A stretch of DNA of 20,062 nt from DUSC01 sp964371125 (GTDB taxonomy: Bacteria > Pseudomonadota > Alphaproteobacteria > Rhizobiales > Rhizobiaceae): contig CAYJMY010000075.1 in the NCBI GenBank assembly GCA_964371125.1, forward strand, positions 1-20,062, given 5' to 3'. Position numbers and translations under genes: made by a program. Below the pieces are notes generated by a model. The model did no database searches and had not been told where the DNA came from. It saw only the letters and a program-made list of their open reading frames with translations. Position 1 is the stretch's first letter, and every line of letters begins with the position of its first letter. Below are positions 15,841-20,062 of this stretch, piece by piece.

Positions 15841-15857
15841 ACATTACCTTACGTCAC
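15841..15857 (-). promoter_or_regulatory. Candidate operator upstream of the VOC-carboxylase pair
   Basis: On the minus strand the sequence GTGACGTAAGGTAATGT lies about 50 bp upstream of the VOC start. It resembles part of the ETF-QO promoter dyad (ACGTAAGAGTAACG), sharing ACGTAAG(A)GTAA with a one-base indel. Shared control by one regulator is inference. Confidence 0.3.
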
Positions 15858-15872
15858 TTCGGCGGCGGAAAT

Positions 15873-16196
15873 CTACTTGCAGCACGAGCGCGTATCGCAG
15901 CAGTAGTATTCCTTGTTGCACCACCAGTCCCAGTCGTTGTTGTCGGCGCAGACGATGACGTTGCGCGGCACGCACATGTAGCTTTCTTCGGAAGCGTCGT
16001 AGACGCAGACCGGGAAGCCGGTGTCGTCGCAGGAATATTCGGTCGCGCCGCACTGGTCGGCAAGCCTGACCGGCGGGCCCAGCCGCTCGACCGGGATGCT
16101 CTGGCGCACCGCGCCCGGCCCCTCCGCCAGGGCCAGGCCCGTGGCTCCCATGGCGGCCGCCGCCGCGATCAGTGCTGCTGCGAGACGTATGCGCAT
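15873..16196 (-). CDS. Small secreted cysteine-rich protein
   Basis: 107 aa with a signal peptide (MRIRLAAALIAAAAAMGATG, then LALA). The mature ~83-residue chain contains ten cysteines, in QCGATEYSC, FPVCVY, YMCVP, IVCADN, WWCNKEYYCC and DTRSCCK. Spacing and even number suggest up to five disulfides and export to an oxidising compartment. It is acidic and rich in Tyr, Trp and Asp (NNDWDWWC). No known toxin, metallothionein or chitin-binding pattern is certain. GGGAGGGGAGGAAC precedes the ATG at 16196, a very strong ribosome binding site, which argues for real and efficient translation. It is oriented like the neighbouring caspase-like gene, 115 bp downstream of it. Function is unknown. Confidence 0.75.
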   Translation of the reverse strand: MRIRLAAALIAAAAAMGATGLALAEGPGAVRQSIPVERLGPPVRLADQCGATEYSCDDTGFPVCVYDASEESYMCVPRNVIVCADNNDWDWWCNKEYYCCDTRSCCK

Positions 16197-16311
16197 ATGT
16201 TCCTCCCCTCCCGACGCTCGACGAGCGTAGTGCAACGCTAGGAGGCATCGGCGGCGGCCGCGTTGATCCCGATCATCGACTTTGCGCGAAAAGAGCGCCG
16301 CGCCGCCACGC

Positions 16312-17529
16312 TCAAGGTGCCGCTTCGGACGTTTCGCTGTCGATGCGCCAGCCGTCCTCTGCCCCGACCATGCCGAGCGTGACCAGCGCGCGACCGGCCA
16401 GCGGTACGGCGCCGGCCGCCTTCGGCCGATAGTCGTAGCGCATGAGGAAGCGCGCTTCGGCGCGGCCTTCGCCGCGCGCGGCGACGGCGAGGCTGCCGGC
16501 CTCCATCTCGAGTGTCCACGACGCCCACTGGGAAAACCAACCGGCCTTGGCGGCCGCTGCCGCGTCTCGCTCCATGCGGGTGCCGAAGATCCTCGGCGCC
16601 GGCGTATAGAGGCGCGCCACCATACCGGCGATGTCGTTCGCGTCGGGGGCGAGGTAACGGTTCCTGACGAAGTCCTCGATGGCGCCGGCGTCGCCTACCG
16701 AGCGTTCGAGCGCGGCGACCTCGAACGCCGGCGGCTTCGCCCCCGCGACGGGCGCCGGAGCGTCGCCCGAGACGAATTCGAAGCGCTCGACCAGCGATCC
16801 CTGCTCCCATGGCCGCTGCTGGCCGCCGGTGGCCGCGACCACGTCGCGGCGCACCGCGATCATCAGGTCGCTGATGCTCTGCCCGGGCCGGTCGATATGG
16901 GCGATCAGCGCGGCGGCGAAGGGCGAGTTGCGCCCCGAACCGTCGAGCGCCACGGCGCCTGGCGCGGTGGAGAAGGCGATGAACGAGCCGCGGGCCGCGT
17001 CGAACGGAGCGAGCCCGGAGAGCGCCCGCGCTGCCCGGTCGGTGGATTTTGTCCCTGAACGGACGAAGGGATTGTTACGGCAGGCGTCGAGGAAGACGAG
17101 GCTGGTCTGCGTCTGCTGCTCCATGATGTCGAGCACCTGGTCGATCGGCACGGATTCGAGCTGCAGTTTCACCGCGCCGTCGAGCCTGGCGTCGACGGGA
17201 AGGATGTAGTTGCGCCCGTCCACCTGGACGCCGTGGCCAGCATAGTAGAACAGCCCGGCCTCGGCGCCGGCCAGCGCGTCGGCGAATTCGCCGATGCGCC
17301 GCTCCAGCGCCCGCTTCTCGAGATCATGGCCCTCGATGACGCGAAAACCCAGCTCGCGCAGCCGCGCCGCCACGTCGGCCGCGTCGTTGACCGGATTGGC
17401 GAGCGACGTCGCCTCCTGGTAGGCGCCGTTGCCGATCACCAGCGCCACGCGCCCCTCCGCCCGCGCACCGAGTGCGGCGGCGAGGAGGATGATGATCGCG
17501 AGCCCCAGCCTGACCATGGGGCAGGACAT
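16312..17529 (-). CDS. Exported caspase-like (peptidase C14, orthocaspase type) protease
   Basis: About 405 aa. An N-terminal signal peptide or anchor (MVRLGLAIIILLAAALGARA) directs the protein across the inner membrane. The caspase fold occupies about residues 26-270. It begins GRVALVIGNGAYQEATSLANPVNDA and has the catalytic His99 in LFYYAGHGVQVDGRNYILPVD and Cys150 in LVFLDACRNNPF. RGSFIAFSTAPGAVALDGSG and NSPFAAALIAHI follow. Residues ~285-405 form a separate domain with FVRNRYLAPDAND, then LYTPAPRIFGTR and a beta-rich end (GRALVTLGMVGAEDGWRIDSE), resembling SnoaL/NTF2-like scaffolds. Both catalytic residues are present. Bacterial caspase homologues usually cleave after Arg/Lys. The start could be the ATG at 17529 or at 17517, and neither has a strong ribosome binding site. 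It lies 58 bp downstream of the HNH gene. Confidence 0.9.
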   Translation of the reverse strand: MSCPMVRLGLAIIILLAAALGARAEGRVALVIGNGAYQEATSLANPVNDAADVAARLRELGFRVIEGHDLEKRALERRIGEFADALAGAEAGLFYYAGHGVQVDGRNYILPVDARLDGAVKLQLESVPIDQVLDIMEQQTQTSLVFLDACRNNPFVRSGTKSTDRAARALSGLAPFDAARGSFIAFSTAPGAVALDGSGRNSPFAAALIAHIDRPGQSISDLMIAVRRDVVAATGGQQRPWEQGSLVERFEFVSGDAPAPVAGAKPPAFEVAALERSVGDAGAIEDFVRNRYLAPDANDIAGMVARLYTPAPRIFGTRMERDAAAAAKAGWFSQWASWTLEMEAGSLAVAARGEGRAEARFLMRYDYRPKAAGAVPLAGRALVTLGMVGAEDGWRIDSETSEAAP

Positions 17530-17587
17530 TAGCGCGCCGCCGCGCCGAGCGGGAGAGGGGGGTATGCCCTTCGCCGTGTGTCGATGG

Positions 17588-18484
17588 TCACTGCTTGAAG
17601 CGGTTGTCGCGGTGCCATTCGAGGAAACGCGGATGCGGCCGCTGCGAGGGCCGGTGAGGCACAATCGCTTTGCCGGTCCTGTTGAACATCGCGCGCACGC
17701 CGTCGCGGTCGTTGACGTGGCGCGAAACGAGGATGTCGAGTTCGTCGGAGAGGCCGATCAGCCCGCGGTCGAACATCCAGTGCATGGTTCCGGAGAGCGC
17801 GATGCCGTTGGTCAGGATGTCCGGCCCGTTCGCCTCCACCGGGCGGATGTGGGCCGCCTCGACCTCGGCGCGGCCGCCGCCGTTGATCAGCTTCAACCCG
17901 GTGATCGCGCAGCGCCGGTCGTAGGCCTGTAGTACGGTGCGCCGGAAGACGCGGTCGCGCACGAGGCGGGAGGTGAGCTGGCTGACCCGCTCGCGCTCCT
18001 GCTCGTAGACGAAAGGCGCCTGTTCCTCGTCCAGTTCTGCGCGCGAGAAATCGCCGACTCGGGGCAGCAACGTCTCGGTCTCGTCCAGCCCGGCAGTCAC
18101 GATGCGGTGGAAATCCGCCGGCGAGAGAGGCCGGACAGCCGATTGGGCGCGGCCGGAGATACGGCCCTCGTCATTAAGGACGCCGCGTTCCATGATGCCG
18201 GCCGGCCCGTTGAAGGGAACCGGGTTGGCGAAGTCGAGATAGCTGCCGGGCTCGATGATGGCGATGTACATGCCGGGCGTCCCCGGATCGGGAATGACCT
18301 GCTGCACCTTGGCGACCGCGAAATAGCCGCGCGTATCTCGTACCTTGGACGGCTCCAGATAGACGATCCAGTCGCCGACGCACGCCTTGATGCGGCCGAG
18401 ATACTGCGGCGGGAACTGATAGCGCTCCGCCGGGCTGTCGTCGTAGATTGAATCCGAGCGGTGTAGAAAGACGGCGAAGGACAT
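17588..18484 (-). CDS. HNH endonuclease with an uncharacterised N-terminal domain
   Basis: 298-aa cytoplasmic protein. Residues ~180-265 carry an HNH_2-type nuclease domain: VLQAYDRRCAITGLKLINGG, then EVEAAHIRPVEANGPDILTNGIALS and GTMHWMFDRGLIGLSDEL. The AHI histidine, the Asn of TNGIAL and the MHWMFD histidine supply the beta-beta-alpha-metal site. Residues 1-150 (FLHRSDSIYDDSPAERYQFP, GDWIVYLEPSKVRDTRGYFA and VAKVQQVIPDPGTPGMYIAI) look like a compact beta-barrel, suggestive of a PUA/EVE-like reader, but this is inference from pattern. HNH proteins with such readers are often modification-dependent restriction enzymes. The ATG at 18484 is chosen because the conserved part begins there. No methylase is nearby. 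Confidence 0.88.
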   Translation of the reverse strand: MSFAVFLHRSDSIYDDSPAERYQFPPQYLGRIKACVGDWIVYLEPSKVRDTRGYFAVAKVQQVIPDPGTPGMYIAIIEPGSYLDFANPVPFNGPAGIMERGVLNDEGRISGRAQSAVRPLSPADFHRIVTAGLDETETLLPRVGDFSRAELDEEQAPFVYEQERERVSQLTSRLVRDRVFRRTVLQAYDRRCAITGLKLINGGGRAEVEAAHIRPVEANGPDILTNGIALSGTMHWMFDRGLIGLSDELDILVSRHVNDRDGVRAMFNRTGKAIVPHRPSQRPHPRFLEWHRDNRFKQ

Positions 18485-18809
18485 GGTGCATGTATAGCGC
18501 GGGGTATTCGATCCGTCTTGCGATCCATATCCGCGGAACTGAGCTACCCAGTCCCCCAGTTGCCGTCTCGATCGGCAGGAACGGCGTCCGGCTGCCGTCC
18601 GGGTATTCGATGAACGGGGCGCTGCGCAGATAGAAGCGTTTCGCTGCGTGGTCCCTGGCGCGCATCTGCACGGCGCCAATGCCGATGGTTGGCGATGGGC
18701 CGTCCCCTCCGGGGAGCGCCTTTCCCCCTACCATGGGTGTCCCGAGCCTGCGCAGGTTGCTTTGCGCGCTCGATCGCAATAGGCAGGGTCTACACAAGGA
18801 GATCGAGAT
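18485..18809. other. Intergenic region with a coding-like fragment
   Basis: This 325-bp region is bounded by HNH (minus) and the small Lys/Ala-rich gene (plus). On the minus strand, from an ATG at 18665 to about 18540, a frame reads MRARDHAAKRFYLRSAPFIE and then YPDGSRTPFLPIE, with G/C-rich third positions. It then runs out of frame into the HNH gene, and the frame continues only as a shadow of HNH. No ribosome binding site is clear. It may be a gene remnant or a short upstream coding unit. Confidence 0.35.
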
Positions 18810-18962
18810 ATGGCGAGACCGCCGAACTACAATCAGGAACGCCAGGACCGCGATCGCGCCAAGGCGAAGAAGAAGGCCGAGAAGCTCGCCGCGAAAGCGG
18901 CCGCGAAAGAGCGAGGCAACGCCAGCGCCGATGCCAAAGCGAAGGCGGAGTCCGCGGATTAG
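18810..18962 (+). CDS. Small Lys/Ala-rich protein (50 aa)
   Basis: Short frame reading MARPPNYNQERQDRDRAKAK followed by KKAEKLAAKAAAKERGNASADAKAKAESAD. It is highly charged, with about 11 Lys and six Arg, and is predicted to be a single long helix after the first ten residues. It has no hydrophobic segment, so it is cytoplasmic. AAGGAG lies upstream of the ATG at 18810 with good spacing, and codon use is typical of the genome. I recall similar short MARPPNYxQERxxRDR proteins in Hyphomicrobiales, of unknown function. The stop is at 18962, and a dyad that could terminate both convergent genes follows. Confidence 0.75.
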   Translation: MARPPNYNQERQDRDRAKAKKKAEKLAAKAAAKERGNASADAKAKAESAD

Positions 18963-18987
18963 TGGAACGAGTTGCCGGTGATTCCCT

Positions 18988-19041
18988 GATTCCGGCGCTC
19001 GCCTGAGTGGCTTTTACCACTGGGATGCCAACGCCGGAATC
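18988..19041. terminator. Inverted repeat between convergent genes, possible bidirectional terminator
   Basis: GATTCCGGCG (18988-18997) and CGCCGGAATC (19032-19041) are perfect 10-bp arms separated by 34 bp. Inside lies a smaller hairpin, AGTGG-CTTTTA-CCACT (19006-19021). It sits between the 50-aa protein gene and DUF982, which point toward each other. There is no T-run, so termination is uncertain. Confidence 0.4.
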
Positions 19042-19047
19042 GAACCG

Positions 19048-19317
19048 CTAGCCTGTCGCGGTCGCCGGTTTCTGATCGGCGAACACGCCGGCCTCGCGGG
19101 CCGCGGCGACGAAAGCGCGCCGCGCCCCGATAGGTGGCTTGCCTCCGTTCTGGACGTCCGAACAGGCCTGGAGCGCGGCCCGATGCTTTTCGGTGCGCTT
19201 TCCGGGCCATCGGTTGAGGAGGAAGTCCGAGGTTTCGCGGGCGGTTCGGAGTGTGAGGACTCCACCCGTCGCGTCGACCCTGACAGTGACGGGCGTATCG
19301 AATTGATCTTTTGCCAT
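19048..19317 (-). CDS. DUF982 family protein
   Basis: 89-aa cytoplasmic protein with no signal peptide. The DUF982 pattern is visible: the opening beta-strand FDTPVTVRVDATGGVLTLRT, then ARETSDFLLNRWPGKRTEKH, running into RAALQACSDVQNG, and the final helix GARRAFVAAAREAGVF. DUF982 proteins are small, present in many copies in Hyphomicrobiales genomes, and without assigned function. AAGAG lies upstream of the ATG at 19317. The gene stands alone, converging with the Lys/Ala-rich protein. Confidence 0.92.
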   Translation of the reverse strand: MAKDQFDTPVTVRVDATGGVLTLRTARETSDFLLNRWPGKRTEKHRAALQACSDVQNGGKPPIGARRAFVAAAREAGVFADQKPATATG

Positions 19318-19492
19318 CGCCGCTCTTACGGCAACCGCGCCGGATAAGCGAGGAGATACGTAGCCTTCCGGCCAAAATGTACGGGGGCGAAGCGGCAGAG
19401 ATCCGTTTTGGCGACGTGGGGGGCGTCGTGAACGACCGGCCTGAGGTGCGACGACGTCATTCGCGGCGTCGGCCGACGGGTCATGCGTGCCC

Positions 19493-19846
19493 CTATCCCT
19501 CCCGCAGTATCTTCTCCATCTTCCGGCCCTTTGCCAGCTCGTCCACCAGCCTGTCGAGGATGCGGATCTCGCGCATCAGCGGCTCCTCTATCTCTTCGAC
19601 GCGGACGCCGCAGATCAGCCCGGTGACCAGCATGCGCGCGGGGTTGAGGGAAGGGGCCTTTGCGAAGAAGGTCTCGAAGTCGGTCCTGTCCGCAAGGACG
19701 CGCTCGAGATCGGCCGCGCCGTAGCCCGTCTGCCAGGCGATGATCCGGTCGAGCTCGTCCTTGGTGCGGCCCTTCTTCTCCGCCTTGGCGACGTAGTGCG
19801 GATAGACGCTGGCGAAACTCATCGAATAGATACGGTGTCTGGCCAA
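19493..19846 (-). CDS. DUF2200 family protein
   Basis: 117-aa cytoplasmic protein. It shows the DUF2200 signature HRIYSMSFASVYPHYVAKAE followed by KKGRTKDELDRIIAWQTGYG, then DFETFFAKAPSLNPARMLVT and GLICGVRVEEIEEPLMREIR, ending in LDRLVDELAKGRKMEKILRE. This is full length for the family. The start is taken as TTG at 19846 because AGGAG lies five to six bases upstream and the family begins MxxHRIY; the first ATG (19822) would remove conserved residues. Function is unknown; the fold is probably all-helical. The 175 bp between this stop and DUF982 holds no gene. Upstream lies the palindromic repeat. Confidence 0.9.
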   Translation of the reverse strand: MARHRIYSMSFASVYPHYVAKAEKKGRTKDELDRIIAWQTGYGAADLERVLADRTDFETFFAKAPSLNPARMLVTGLICGVRVEEIEEPLMREIRILDRLVDELAKGRKMEKILREG

Positions 19847-19930
19847 GGGCGCTCCTCTCTCTTGCGGTTGCCGTGCCCTCTCCGCTGCGTGCGTTACGGG
19901 AACTCGGTACTCCTTCGCGCCCTCCTCTGG

Positions 19931-20062
19931 CCTGCCGGCCATCTCCCCCACGAGGGGGGAGATTGTCCTTCTCGGGCGATTTCGCCAATCGCCGACGTAT
20001 CAGGTAAAGCGCCAAGGCCGAAGCTGCCGATCTCCCCCCTCGTGGGGGAGATGGCCGGCAGG
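19931..20062. repeat. Palindromic intergenic repeat with 33-bp perfect inverted ends
   Basis: Bases 19931-19963 are exactly the reverse complement of 20030-20062. Each arm contains its own near-palindrome, ATCTCCCCC-ACGA-GGGGGGAGAT. The 66-bp centre (19964-20029) is unlike the arms. The right arm touches the window end, so the element may be longer. Repeats of this composition are abundant between genes in Hyphomicrobiales. It encodes no transposase and could be a MITE-like or palindromic-unit element. Confidence 0.85.

Noticed and set aside
16312..18484. HNH plus caspase as an antiphage defence operon.
   Set aside because: The caspase carries a signal peptide and no cyclase, TPR-NTPase or other defence signature is present. 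The pairing is kept only as a lead under findings.
19025..19055. A tRNA T-arm-like string (GGTTCGATTCC on the minus strand), suggesting a tRNA or attachment-site remnant.
   Set aside because: The flanking bases form only about three T-stem pairs. No acceptor, D or anticodon arm can be found, and the bases double as one arm of an inverted repeat.

Overview
The window is high-GC DNA with the gene complement of an alphaproteobacterium, most likely of the order Hyphomicrobiales (Rhizobiales). This rests on the families present: DUF982, DUF2200, DUF2147 and DUF922 proteins, an alphaproteobacterial-type family-4 uracil-DNA glycosylase, an ETF:ubiquinone oxidoreductase, and a palindromic intergenic repeat at the right end of a kind common in that order. 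Genus cannot be decided. The content looks chromosomal and mostly housekeeping. I see no tRNA, rRNA, CRISPR array, transposase or phage module.

Left part (1-6600). An XRE/MmyB-type regulator diverges from a small membrane protein. These are followed by a uracil-DNA glycosylase and a secreted protein of unknown function on the minus strand. An ArsR regulator and an SRPBCC protein form an overlapping pair behind a promoter with two dyad operators and are closed by a clear terminator. Next come ETF-QO, whose last codons are duplicated just past its stop, and a DUF922 putative secreted metallopeptidase.

Middle (6578-12276). A minus-strand run holds DUF2147, a 54-codon membrane peptide, AMP nucleosidase (amn) and a membrane-anchored endonuclease/exonuclease/phosphatase-fold protein. 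On the plus strand are a small Sel1-like protein and an orphan branched-chain amino acid binding protein with a strong terminator.

A 10-N assembly gap lies at 12277-12286, so linkage across it is unproven. To its right, all on the minus strand, are a YitT membrane protein, a methylcrotonyl-CoA-carboxylase-type biotin carboxylase subunit behind a two-domain VOC protein, a 10-cysteine secreted protein, an exported caspase-like protease and an HNH endonuclease with an uncharacterised N-terminal half. They are followed by a 50-aa Lys/Ala-rich protein (plus strand), DUF982, DUF2200 and a palindromic repeat that runs off the window.

A loose metabolic theme is branched-chain amino acid catabolism: a Liv-type binding protein, a leucine-pathway carboxylase subunit, and ETF-QO as the electron sink for acyl-CoA dehydrogenases. 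The promoters of ETF-QO and of the VOC-carboxylase pair share an ACGTAAG(A)GTAA-like element that could bind a common regulator. I found no strongly supported new multi-gene system. The best leads are the HNH/caspase/Cys-rich neighbourhood, the glycosylase with two of four Fe-S cysteines replaced, the double-dyad ArsR promoter and the ETF-QO 3'-end duplication.
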